From Andreesenia angusta (GTDB lineage: Bacteria > Bacillota > Clostridia > Tissierellales > Gottschalkiaceae): a DNA stretch of 64,000 nt. Below, piece by piece: positions 9,281 through 17,579 of the stretch (positions are counted from its first letter, which is position 1; the number at the start of each line of letters is the position of its first letter). Position numbers and translations under genes: made by a program. Where the stretch lies: positions 1-64,000 of the forward strand of contig JAUNVB010000003.1 in assembly GCA_030537835.1 (NCBI GenBank), written 5' to 3'. The notes beneath the pieces were generated by a model. It was not told the origin of the DNA. It saw nothing but the letters and a program-made list of their open reading frames with translations, and did no database searches.

Positions 9281-10690
9281 TCAATTCATAAAATTATATT
9301 TGCTAATGTAAAACAATTCATCTACTGTATTATTTAAAAACTCATGGTCATGCGATATTACAAATATAATAATTTCATCATTAATTGTCTCTTTTATCAA
9401 TTTAGATATCCTCATCATATTCTCATAATCCATCCCACTTGTCGGCTCATCAAAACAAATAATCTCAGAATCAGATAGTATGGCACTAGCAACTGCCACT
9501 CTTTGTTTTTGACCTCCCGATAAACTCATAGGATGCTTATCTCTTAAATCATAAATATTAAGATTCTTAAGCACTTTTTCTACATCTGCATAACTATATT
9601 TATCTGACTTCCCAAGAGAAGCCTCTATTTCTACGCTGTCGGTAAATAGCTGATTATTTACATCTTGCATAACAAGATAAGACTTCTTAAGTCTTTTTCT
9701 ATATGATAAATTCTTCCCACCAATTAAAATTTGACTCTTTGATTTTTCAAGTCCCATTAAAAGTCTAATAAATGTGCTTTTACCAACACCATTATATCCA
9801 TAAATCCCTATAATATTACCAAAGTTAAATTTAATATCTTTCATCTTTAAAGCTCTACTTATGCCCTTAAATGAATAAGTTATGTTTTCTATTTTAAGTA
9901 TTTTTTTATTCTCAGAAGTCTTTCTTACCTTATGATCTAAATGCTCAAATTCTATAGACCTAAGTCCTAATTCTTTTCTGTATTCATTTCTTATATTAAA
10001 AAATTCATCTTTTGAAAATTCTTTTTTTACTATTCCCTTATCTATATAATAAACTCTATCTATAATATCCTTAATATAGTGGAACCTGTGTTCAGATATA
10101 ATAATCGTTTTTCCTAAAGCTTTTAGCTTAGATAAAATTTCTCCTATTAGTTTAGTTTTTTCTTCATCTAAATTTGCAGATGGTTCATCAAGCAATATAA
10201 TATCTGTGCCACTGGCAAAAGCTGCTGCTATTGCAATTATTTGTTTTTCACCACCTGAAAGTTCAAATATGTCTCTGCCAATCAAATGTTTTATATTAAA
10301 TAGTTCAGCAGTTTCCATTAGCTTTTCATGCATATAATCTCTATCATAGCCTCTGTTTTCAAGATAGAATAAGATTTCACTAGTTGTATTTACATTAAAG
10401 AATTGAGTTTTGGGATTTTGAAACACACTACTAACTATTCTTGATACTTCAAAAACCTCAGCCTTTTTTGTATCTATGCCTTCTACTAGAACTTTTCCAT
10501 CTAACTCTCCCATTTCATAATAGTTTGGAATAAGAGAATTGATCAGTTTTGTAACAGTCGTTTTTCCACTGCCACTACGTCCACACAAAAGTACTGCTTC
10601 ATTTCTATTAACTTTTAAATTTATATCGATAAGACTTTTTATTTCCAAATTTTTATTATATTTATAATTTACATTTTCTATCTTAAGCAT
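9281..10690 (-). CDS. ECF transporter double ATPase (EcfA1-EcfA2 fusion), copy B
   Basis: A 469-residue paralogue of the 195-1613 gene with two ABC ATPase domains. Domain 1 has CGRSGSGKTT, LSGGEKQI and IILLDEPSANLD; domain 2 has YGYNGVGKST, LSLSGGQKQR and IICFDEPTSGMD. The ATG at 10690 was chosen since GGGAGGA lies just upstream; an upstream in-frame ATG adds six residues without a good site. It overlaps the end of the EcfT gene. Sequence drift relative to copy A is substantial outside the nucleotide-binding motifs, so this pair is not a fresh duplicate. Confidence 0.85.
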   Translation of the reverse strand: MLKIENVNYKYNKNLEIKSLIDINLKVNRNEAVLLCGRSGSGKTTVTKLINSLIPNYYEMGELDGKVLVEGIDTKKAEVFEVSRIVSSVFQNPKTQFFNVNTTSEILFYLENRGYDRDYMHEKLMETAELFNIKHLIGRDIFELSGGEKQIIAIAAAFASGTDIILLDEPSANLDEEKTKLIGEILSKLKALGKTIIISEHRFHYIKDIIDRVYYIDKGIVKKEFSKDEFFNIRNEYRKELGLRSIEFEHLDHKVRKTSENKKILKIENITYSFKGISRALKMKDIKFNFGNIIGIYGYNGVGKSTFIRLLMGLEKSKSQILIGGKNLSYRKRLKKSYLVMQDVNNQLFTDSVEIEASLGKSDKYSYADVEKVLKNLNIYDLRDKHPMSLSGGQKQRVAVASAILSDSEIICFDEPTSGMDYENMMRISKLIKETINDEIIIFVISHDHEFLNNTVDELFYISKYNFMN

Positions 10691-11366
10691 AAATCCTCCC
10701 AAGTGCATATAGAGCTATAATTCCAAAAACATAGATAAAATCTATTGTTCCAAATTTCACTTCATAATATCTTGTTTTTTCGCATGGATCTGATATACAT
10801 TTCGTTTCAGCCGACATGGATATGTCGTTTCCTATATTAGATGCCGAAATCAAAATCGGAACACTAATATATTCTAAATATCTTATGGGATTTCTAAAGC
10901 TTATGCCTCGCATTTTCATCGCCATTTTTATATGCTTTCTATCATCTTGAAAAGCGGGGAAATACCTGAACATAACAGCTAGTGGTATTACAATGACCTT
11001 TGGAAATCTCATTTTTTCAAAAGAAACAATCAATGAAGATACTTCACTTGTTGAAATTAAAAATCTGCTCGCAAGTAATGGTAAGAAAAAAAGTTTTATT
11101 ACTCCAAGTAAAAATAATATATTATTTAATATAAAATAATCACTGTAATCACGCATTATCTTTAACCCAATAATTAGTAAAACATAAAATATAATCGTAC
11201 TTATCGCCGTTTTCATCCTAGAATTCGCTAAAAAAAATATAGATATGAAAACGACAATAAGCATGGCATAAGTCTCATTTATCGCAAAAGAAAGACCAAA
11301 AGATAAAATAAGAACAACTATTATTTTAGATATAGGTGTAGGATTTAAAAAATCCGATTTATCCAT
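10683..11366 (-). CDS. ECF transporter transmembrane component EcfT (CbiQ family), copy B
   Basis: A 227-residue membrane protein with several hydrophobic segments and the two Arg/Gly coupling regions of EcfT (MKMRGISF and a second conserved site near ETKCISD, where the Arg-Gly of copy A is replaced). It starts directly after the S-component stop (11367) and runs into the EcfA gene. The altered second coupling motif (copy A: ALTRGLG) is unusual and could affect docking on the ATPase, or the partners may have co-varied. Confidence 0.8.
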   Translation of the reverse strand: MDKSDFLNPTPISKIIVVLILSFGLSFAINETYAMLIVVFISIFFLANSRMKTAISTIIFYVLLIIGLKIMRDYSDYFILNNILFLLGVIKLFFLPLLASRFLISTSEVSSLIVSFEKMRFPKVIVIPLAVMFRYFPAFQDDRKHIKMAMKMRGISFRNPIRYLEYISVPILISASNIGNDISMSAETKCISDPCEKTRYYEVKFGTIDFIYVFGIIALYALGRIYA

Positions 11367-11966
11367 CTAGATAATTCCAGCTCTTTCAAAATGTTTCTTA
11401 AGCATTGCCTTGCCAATATATGCACCAATAATGCCACCTATAAATCCACCAATTATAACAATCACCATAGTCCCTGGCGTAACAATTCTCTCCAGTGTCG
11501 CTATAAATTCCGTCCTATCATTACCTGTAGCACTCATCATGGCTATATAATGCTCTTTGGCTACAAACATCTGCATTAAAAATCCTGATAGTGATGCTGA
11601 TAAAAGACCGTAAGCAATAGCCATACTCTTAAACGATTTATACTCGCCTTTTCTTAAGATCAGCTCTGCTATTGTTAAAAATACTAAAGAAAAGACTACA
11701 GTAATAAAATGGTAGCCCAGAATTGAGCTAATAATACTATGAAGCATACCGAATATGAAAAATGCGAAAGGTTTAGGCACTTTTACCATAAATAATATCA
11801 CTACAGTTCCCGAAAGGATTCCTGCAATAGTTGGCCAACACATTAATCCTATTGGATTGCTTACTATAATACCTCCTAAGCTAGCTATAATAACGCTTAC
11901 TATATAATACAACACAAAAAATATACCTATAGTTATTAAATCTTTAACTCTTAATTTATTTGACAT
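11367..11966 (-). CDS. MptD/Trep_Strep-type ECF substrate-binding (S) component, copy B
   Basis: A 199-residue membrane protein with about six hydrophobic segments, ending GKAMLKKHFERAGII, the family's basic tail also seen in copy A. The start is an ATG behind AAAGGAGGAAAAG. Apart from the tail and the opening (RVKDLITIGIFFVLYYI versus QIKDYITIGVILAIYFI), it differs markedly from the copy A protein, so the two loci may import different ligands. The substrate is unknown; haem or a metallophore is suggested only by the neighbouring AraC and ABC pair. Confidence 0.8.
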   Translation of the reverse strand: MSNKLRVKDLITIGIFFVLYYIVSVIIASLGGIIVSNPIGLMCWPTIAGILSGTVVILFMVKVPKPFAFFIFGMLHSIISSILGYHFITVVFSLVFLTIAELILRKGEYKSFKSMAIAYGLLSASLSGFLMQMFVAKEHYIAMMSATGNDRTEFIATLERIVTPGTMVIVIIGGFIGGIIGAYIGKAMLKKHFERAGII

Positions 11967-11977
11967 CTTTTCCTCCT

Positions 11978-13708
11978 TTAATTTTCTATTTGCATTTTAT
12001 ACATATTAGCAAAAACACCATCCAATTCAATTAATTCTTTAGAATTTCCACTTTCTACAACTTTGCCATCTTTTATGACCACAATTTTATCGGCTCCAAT
12101 TACTGTACGCATTCTATGGGCAATAATTAATACTGTCTTATCTTTTATAAGCTCAGATATACTAGCCTGTATTTTACTTTCATTTTCTGCATCAAGTGAT
12201 GAAGTCGATTCATCAAGAAGTATGATTGGAGCATCTTTAAGTAATGCTCTAGCAATTGATATTCTTTGACGCTCTCCGCCTGATAGCTTAGCTCCATTTT
12301 CCCCAATTAAAGTATCATATCCTTCGGCTAAATTTTCCACAAACTCATCACAATTAGCAAGTCTTGCAGCTCTTCTCACTTCTTTATCTGTTGCTCCTTC
12401 TCTACCAAGCCTTATGTTTTCCATTACTGATGAATTAAAAAGCATAACATCTTGAAAAACAATAGAAAACTTTTCTAATAATCTTTCAGGCTCTATCTCT
12501 GATATATCCACATCACCAATAGTGATTTTCCCCCCCTGAATATCCCAAAATCTTGCTGATAATTTGGCTACCGTCGTCTTTCCACCACCAGATGGACCTA
12601 CAAGGGCTGTTATTTCTCCTTGTTTGGCCGTAAACGATACATCTTTTAAAACATTTACACCATCCTCATAAGAGAAATTGACATTTTTAAAAACAATGTC
12701 ATAATTATTCGGTCTAAACTCTGTGCGCCCTCCTTGACTAGGCATTTCTTTAATTTCTCTTACTCGCTCAACAGCACTTTCCAAATACAAGACGATTGCC
12801 ATATCAGAAAAAGCCTTAGTAATCGGATTAAAAACCATACCTGAAATTATAAGAAACAAAAGATATGTAAATAAATCCACCTCATTATTTATTATGAGAT
12901 ATGCTCCATATACAGTCATAGTTATCATACCTAGTCTTAAAATGGAAAAGGATATATTTAAAATAGTGCCTGGTATAAGTTCCAGTTTCATCTTCAGTTT
13001 CATATCTTGATCGAACTTTTTATTTAATTTATTAATGAAGTATTTCTCCCTATTATACGCCTTGATTTCTTGAACTAAATCAAGTCCTTCTTGAAAATCT
13101 CCAAGTATACTCCTTTTCATATCAAAAGTTTCTTTATTAAGTTTTGACATACGTTTTTTTGATAAGATAAATAATAGGAAGGTCACTGGTAGAGCCCAAA
13201 AGAGTGAAATGGTCAACCTATAGTCAAAGTTAAGTAAGAGAATGAACATTATTGATATGCTTATAAGTCCTCCATATATCTTAGGAGCTGAATTTGCAAA
13301 CATCAGCTCATAAGTGGCTGCATCGCTTAACATAGTAGCAGATAAATCCGCGATATCCTTTTTCCCGAAATACGATAATGGCAAAGTTTTTAATTTTTCT
13401 GCCAAAAAAATTCTAGACCTAGCACTCTCATCATAAACCTTTGTGAAACATTTTCTACAATCATTTCTAGCCGCAAAATACATTAATATAATAATAGCAA
13501 TGATGATAGCTATAAAATGTATCAGTAAAAAATGAACTTCAGAGACATTACCTAAAAATTCATCTACATACTGTTTTAAAAAAGTAAATGATACCATCAT
13601 CGTAAGCATTACCGAAAGATTTAAAAGAGCACTACTTATTATCCCTTTGATCAAATCATTGACGCCCTCATTGCTGAGTGCATATTTTCTTTGTAATCTT
13701 TCCTTCAT
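11978..13708 (-). CDS. ABC half-transporter, exporter fold with fused ATPase (second of pair), copy B
   Basis: A 576-residue paralogue of 2914-4644 with the same domain order. The start was set at the ATG at 13708, behind a purine-rich GGGGGCAGAGAG, because this gives exactly the length of copy A and a 4-base overlap with the preceding stop. Walker A is GPSGGGKTT (copy A: GPSGSGKTT), the signature LSGGERQR, Walker B ILLDESTSSLD. The ATPase half and its DNA are nearly the same as in copy A, while the membrane domain has more substitutions. Confidence 0.8.
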   Translation of the reverse strand: MKERLQRKYALSNEGVNDLIKGIISSALLNLSVMLTMMVSFTFLKQYVDEFLGNVSEVHFLLIHFIAIIIAIIILMYFAARNDCRKCFTKVYDESARSRIFLAEKLKTLPLSYFGKKDIADLSATMLSDAATYELMFANSAPKIYGGLISISIMFILLLNFDYRLTISLFWALPVTFLLFILSKKRMSKLNKETFDMKRSILGDFQEGLDLVQEIKAYNREKYFINKLNKKFDQDMKLKMKLELIPGTILNISFSILRLGMITMTVYGAYLIINNEVDLFTYLLFLIISGMVFNPITKAFSDMAIVLYLESAVERVREIKEMPSQGGRTEFRPNNYDIVFKNVNFSYEDGVNVLKDVSFTAKQGEITALVGPSGGGKTTVAKLSARFWDIQGGKITIGDVDISEIEPERLLEKFSIVFQDVMLFNSSVMENIRLGREGATDKEVRRAARLANCDEFVENLAEGYDTLIGENGAKLSGGERQRISIARALLKDAPIILLDESTSSLDAENESKIQASISELIKDKTVLIIAHRMRTVIGADKIVVIKDGKVVESGNSKELIELDGVFANMYKMQIEN

Positions 13709-15489
13709 CTCTCTGCCCCCTTTATATTCCAATCAATAGCTCTTTGATATTCATCCCACATTTTTTTATATAATCCATCCTTTTCCATAAGTAATTCATG
13801 ACTTCCATATTCAACAATCTTCCCCTTGTCTAAAACAGCGATATTATCAGCGTCTTTTACTGTCGTCATTCTATGCGCTATTATTATTGTCGTCCTTCCC
13901 TTGCTAAGTTCTTTCAGAGCGGTCTGAATTAAATATTCATTCTCCGGATCTGCAAAAGCTGTCGCTTCATCTAAAAGTACGATAGGTGCATCTTTAATAA
14001 AGGCTCTTGCAAGAGATATTCTCTGCTTTTCTCCACCAGATAAATACGTTCCTTTTGTCCCTATAATAGTATCAAGTCCTTCATCCAAATTCTCAATGAT
14101 TTCTTTTGATCTAGATCTTATAAGAGCATTTTGAAGTATTTCATCACTTACTTCTCTTCCAAAGCAAATATTATCCCTAAGTGTGGTCTTAAATAATTCT
14201 GTGTTTTGAAATACAAAAGAAATATTATCCATGAGTACTTCTTTATCGTAATCTTTAATATTTTTTCCACTGATTAAAATTTCTCCACTATCTACATCCC
14301 AAAACCTAGCTGCAAGACGAGCAATAGTAGTTTTTCCTGAACCTGATGTCCCAACTAGAGCAAGAGTTTCTCCTTTTTCTACTTTAAAGTTGATATTTTC
14401 TAAGACATTCAGTTCCCCATCATAAGAGAAATTAACGTCTCTAAATTCTATCTCCTTTCCTTGAATCTTTACTGTATTTCCCATATAATTTATCTTTTCG
14501 TAATCAAGAAGATTATTAAATCGATCGATAGCCTGATTAGAAGCTGTATATTGAAATCTAAAAAACATACTCTTTTCCATTACAAGGGCTAATTGTGGAG
14601 CTACCATAATATAAAGTATAAAATTACTGATAACAGTTCCTATATTTCCGTTATTATTTATTATAAGTATGGATACCGGTATTAAAAAAAGAGCAGTAGA
14701 TTGAACAAAAACTAAATACCAAGAATATCGATTTTCTTCCAACTTATTTTGTGCAATAACTAATTTCTTATAATTCAAGATTGAATTATAAAATCTGTTA
14801 AATGACTTTACGCTCTGACCAAATGTCTTTACAACAGGTATCGCTCTAACATATTCAATTGCCTCGCTATTCATCTCTTCTAGTGCATTCATATATTTCT
14901 GTAAATATTTTTTCCCTTCCTCAGTCATCATTCTGCTAATCATAATAAAAGATAAGATAATAGGGGCCATTGCTGCTAAACCAAGTCTCCAATCAAAATA
15001 AAAAAATATGATCAAAATAAGTAAAGGAGTTACAATGGAGCTTGCTATATCCGGAAATTGATGAGCTAAGAATGAATGTGTTTCAGCTGCACCATCGTTT
15101 ATGATTTTTCCTATCTTACCACTACTATGAATATTGAAAAATCCAAGTGGCATATTCATGACTTTTTCAAAACCTTTCTTTTTAATGCCTACTTCTACTT
15201 GGAAGGCTGCTAAATGGGCAATCATCATTCCTGCAAAATAAACAAATATTCCAGCCACAGTTGTTATAAACACCATTAAGGCATAATGCTTTACATTTTC
15301 TATTGAAATGCCATTGCTACTAAAGAGTTCATTGCTTATTTTCCAAATAAAATAAAATGGCAGTATCCTTAAAAATGCCGATAAAACAGATAATATTGCA
15401 GCAATAGGTAGATACATTCTTTTATTTCCCATATAAGGAGCAATCTTTTTAAAAAACGATTCCTTTTTAACTTTCTCTTTTGTCTTCAT
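13705..15489 (-). CDS. ABC half-transporter, exporter fold with fused ATPase (first of pair), copy B
   Basis: A 594-residue paralogue of 4648-6426: exporter-type membrane domain, then an ATPase with Walker A GTSGSGKTT, FVFQNTELF, YLSGGEKQR and VLLDEATAFAD, keeping the unusual AFAD Asp-loop. It has an AGGAGGA site before the ATG. It likely forms a heterodimer with the 11978-13708 product. It is the first transport gene after the regulator's terminator, so transcription probably starts in 15490-15600. Confidence 0.8.
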   Translation of the reverse strand: MKTKEKVKKESFFKKIAPYMGNKRMYLPIAAILSVLSAFLRILPFYFIWKISNELFSSNGISIENVKHYALMVFITTVAGIFVYFAGMMIAHLAAFQVEVGIKKKGFEKVMNMPLGFFNIHSSGKIGKIINDGAAETHSFLAHQFPDIASSIVTPLLILIIFFYFDWRLGLAAMAPIILSFIMISRMMTEEGKKYLQKYMNALEEMNSEAIEYVRAIPVVKTFGQSVKSFNRFYNSILNYKKLVIAQNKLEENRYSWYLVFVQSTALFLIPVSILIINNNGNIGTVISNFILYIMVAPQLALVMEKSMFFRFQYTASNQAIDRFNNLLDYEKINYMGNTVKIQGKEIEFRDVNFSYDGELNVLENINFKVEKGETLALVGTSGSGKTTIARLAARFWDVDSGEILISGKNIKDYDKEVLMDNISFVFQNTELFKTTLRDNICFGREVSDEILQNALIRSRSKEIIENLDEGLDTIIGTKGTYLSGGEKQRISLARAFIKDAPIVLLDEATAFADPENEYLIQTALKELSKGRTTIIIAHRMTTVKDADNIAVLDKGKIVEYGSHELLMEKDGLYKKMWDEYQRAIDWNIKGAER

Positions 15490-15666
15490 TTTCTCCTCCT
15501 GTTAATTGCAAACAAAATTAAAATAATTGACTGTAACTAAATATCTTAACTCTATTTTAATATTCATTCTTATTTAAAAAAAGTGACAGATAGACAAAAC
15601 GAATAAGCTAATCAGTTAAATAAGTTTATAAAAATAATTTTTATTATTTAAATCAAGATTAAGAAA

Positions 15667-15703
15667 GGACCAAGCTACTAAGTCTATCTTAGTTGCTTGG
15701 TCC
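15667..15703 (-). terminator. Stem-loop after AraC gene copy B (GGACCAAGC-type stem)
   Basis: GGACCAAGC-TACTAAG pairs with CTTAGTTGCTTGGTCC, with one mismatch, over a short loop. Both strands are followed by T-rich sequence, so it could act either way; on the minus strand it would end the AraC transcript. The arms match those at 7847-7883 and 52998-53031. Confidence 0.65.
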
Positions 15704-15755
15704 TTATCTCTTTATATTTTATTTTGTAGCTTATTTAATTACGCTAATAAGAATC

Positions 15756-16739
15756 TTAACTTCCTCTTTTTCTATACTGCGAAGGAGTACAGTTATATTT
15801 TTTTTGAAAGGCTTTTGAAAAATTACTATGATAATTAAATCCTACTTTCTTATATATATCTTTTATTTTATAATCACTTTTTGTAAGTAGTATCGCAGCT
15901 TTTTCTAAACGCTTATTTAAATGATAGATATAAGGTGAAATTCCATATACTTGATAAAAAATATTTTTCAATCCACTTAAACTAATAAAGAATTTTTCTG
16001 CTATAAATTCCATAGAATAGTATTGATCTAAATTATTGTCTAAAAATTCTTTTATATTGTTGAAAAGTATTGTCTTCTCTTTACTTAATCCTTTGTAATC
16101 TATACTTACAAAATCATTATGATATATAGCTGATTCTGATAAAAGCTCAAATGACTTTGCCTTCATTAAAATTTTATTATCATCATCTATGACATTTTTA
16201 ATTTCCTGAAATAATTTGTTTATTTTATAATTTCCTCTGTGAATAAATATATTATGTAGGAGATCGCTCTTATAAAACTCTTCTAGAAAAGACTTATTTA
16301 AGGATTGATTTTCTATGGCGTTCATAATTCCTTTATAGTAAAAGGATATGCCTATACACTCTATTTCTTTATTAAAACTGTGAAATTTCGACATTTTAAA
16401 ATTACCTGCTGCATTTAAAATATCCCCACAATTCAGTCTTCTCTCTTTACCGTCTTTAGTAGCAAATAATATATTGCCTTTCATTATTTTGTATATCATC
16501 AATGTGTCTTCAATATAAGAATCTAAACCTTTTAAATCAGCATCCCTATAAACAGCGTCTATTTTAAACATATGTAAGCCATCAGCAACTCTATATACTA
16601 AAGAATCTCCAGTAACATTATATCCATTTCCTTTTAACAATAATACATCCCCATTTTTAGAATTAAAAATAAAATGCTTATAATAATTACTTTTATTATA
16701 AAGAGTCATCATATAATTGCTATTACCTGTTAATTCCAT
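15756..16739 (-). CDS. AraC-family transcriptional regulator, copy B
   Basis: A 327-residue paralogue of the 6591-7574 regulator, similar along its whole length. The C-terminal AraC domain reads MEFIAEKFFISLSGLKNIF, then DIYKKVGFNYHSNFSKAF and TPSQYRKRGS. The ATG at 16739 was chosen by the AGAGGAG site upstream and the equal length to copy A. The first helix-turn-helix differs slightly (SLSGLKNIFYQVYG versus SLSGLKNLFNEAYG), so operator preference may be shared, allowing cross-regulation between the loci. Confidence 0.85.
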   Translation of the reverse strand: MELTGNSNYMMTLYNKSNYYKHFIFNSKNGDVLLLKGNGYNVTGDSLVYRVADGLHMFKIDAVYRDADLKGLDSYIEDTLMIYKIMKGNILFATKDGKERRLNCGDILNAAGNFKMSKFHSFNKEIECIGISFYYKGIMNAIENQSLNKSFLEEFYKSDLLHNIFIHRGNYKINKLFQEIKNVIDDDNKILMKAKSFELLSESAIYHNDFVSIDYKGLSKEKTILFNNIKEFLDNNLDQYYSMEFIAEKFFISLSGLKNIFYQVYGISPYIYHLNKRLEKAAILLTKSDYKIKDIYKKVGFNYHSNFSKAFQKKYNCTPSQYRKRGS

Positions 16740-16801
16740 TAAGACGGCTCCTCTCATACTATATTCATGTATTGTGATTTCGATATAATAATGTTATTTT
16801 A

Positions 16802-16830
16802 ATTTTAACATTATTAATAGCCATTATCAA
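16802..16830 (-). promoter_or_regulatory. Promoter of AraC gene copy B with Fur-like AT-rich box
   Basis: The minus strand has TTGATA (16825-16830), 17 bases and TAAAAT (16802-16807), with AATGGCTATTAATAATG in the spacer. It matches the copy A promoter almost base for base, while flanking DNA is not conserved. Confidence 0.6.
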
Positions 16831-16941
16831 TCATATATGGTGATTCTTATGTCATTATCGTAGAAAACATAATATTAGTCGTGACTACGCTCCAAAGACA
16901 TAATGATTTTAAAGTGATTAGACAACTCTCACTCCCTACTC

Positions 16942-16969
16942 TTGACAAATCAATTTAATCCTATACAAT
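16942..16969 (+). promoter_or_regulatory. Promoter for the Abi-associated small RNA and Abi_2 gene
   Basis: TTGACA (16942-16947), a 16-base spacer and TACAAT (16964-16969). It predicts a start near 16976-16980, immediately before the GC-rich hairpin, so the hairpin RNA would be the first thing transcribed. Confidence 0.65.
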
Positions 16970-16976
16970 TTTATTT

Positions 16977-17030
16977 AACAGGACTCCCCGCACCTCTCAA
17001 TGATGTGTCCCAGGGGAGACATTTTTTTAT
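16977..17030 (+). ncRNA. Candidate Abi-associated small structured RNA with terminator
   Basis: GGACTCCCC (16981-16989) can pair with GGGGAGAC (17013-17020) with one mismatch, closing a loop of about 23 bases, and is followed at once by seven T (17022-17028). It is sharply GC-rich against an AT-rich background and lies between a good promoter and the Abi_2 gene. AbiF-type (Abi_2, HEPN-fold) systems are known to carry a short upstream antitoxin RNA, and Cas13 has been proposed to descend from such systems. That this RNA belongs to that class is an inference from position and shape. Confidence 0.5.
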
Positions 17031-17040
17031 GAGGTGAATT

Positions 17041-17367
17041 ATGACAAATCTCAAAGAACCTACTACTCATATAGAACAATTAGAACTCCTTAAAAGCCGA
17101 GGACTTGCCATTAACGATTGTAGTTTTTGTCTAGAAAAGCTTTCTTCTATAAACTACTATCGACTGTCAGCCTATCTTCTTCCATTTAAAGATTCAAATA
17201 ATTCTTATCAAAATGGTACTAACTTTCAACAAATATATAATATCTATGAATTTGACAGACATTTTAGGAACCTTTTATTCCAAGCAATTGAAGTAATAGA
17301 AGTATCATTAAGGGCAAAACTTTATATTATTATCTGTACTTTTTTTACATCTGCTATTTATCGTTAA
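17041..17367 (+). pseudogene. Abi_2 (AbiF/AbiD-type) abortive infection protein, truncated
   Basis: The 108 residues match the N-terminal part of Abi_2 family proteins: THIEQLELLKSRGL, LSSINYYRLSAYLLPF, YEFDRHFRNLLFQAIEVIEVSLRAKL. Full members are about 300 residues and end in a region with the HEPN-type RxxxxH motif, which is absent here. After AKL the sequence turns into hydrophobic residues unlike the family and soon stops, and I find no Abi_2 continuation in the other plus frames down to 17580. This suggests loss of the catalytic C-terminus by deletion. The upstream RNA and promoter are still intact. The start ATG has a GAGGTG site 4 bases upstream. Confidence 0.7.
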
Positions 17368-17579
17368 CAACTCTATTTGTGTTAGAATAATCTTATTATT
17401 ACAGTCCTTATCTATATATATTTTGACAATCCCAATGAGCGTTTTATCAAGTACCTTTTTAAATTTATTGATGCTTTTCCTTTTGTGTTATTTGACTCCC
17501 TTTTTTGAGCAAAGAAAAACGGTAAATCTTTTTGACTTACTGTTTATAAAGTTACATATTCAATTAGAGAAGCTGTTAT

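Larger units (their letters stand above)
16740..17040. other. Divergent intergenic stretch before the Abi_2 remnant
   Basis: No protein gene is supported. It holds the promoter of AraC copy B, then a plus-strand promoter (16942-16969), a small structured RNA (about 16977-17030) and the ribosome site GAGGTG (17031-17036) for the Abi_2-type gene. The part from 16840 to 16940 shows nothing that I recognise. Confidence 0.6.
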
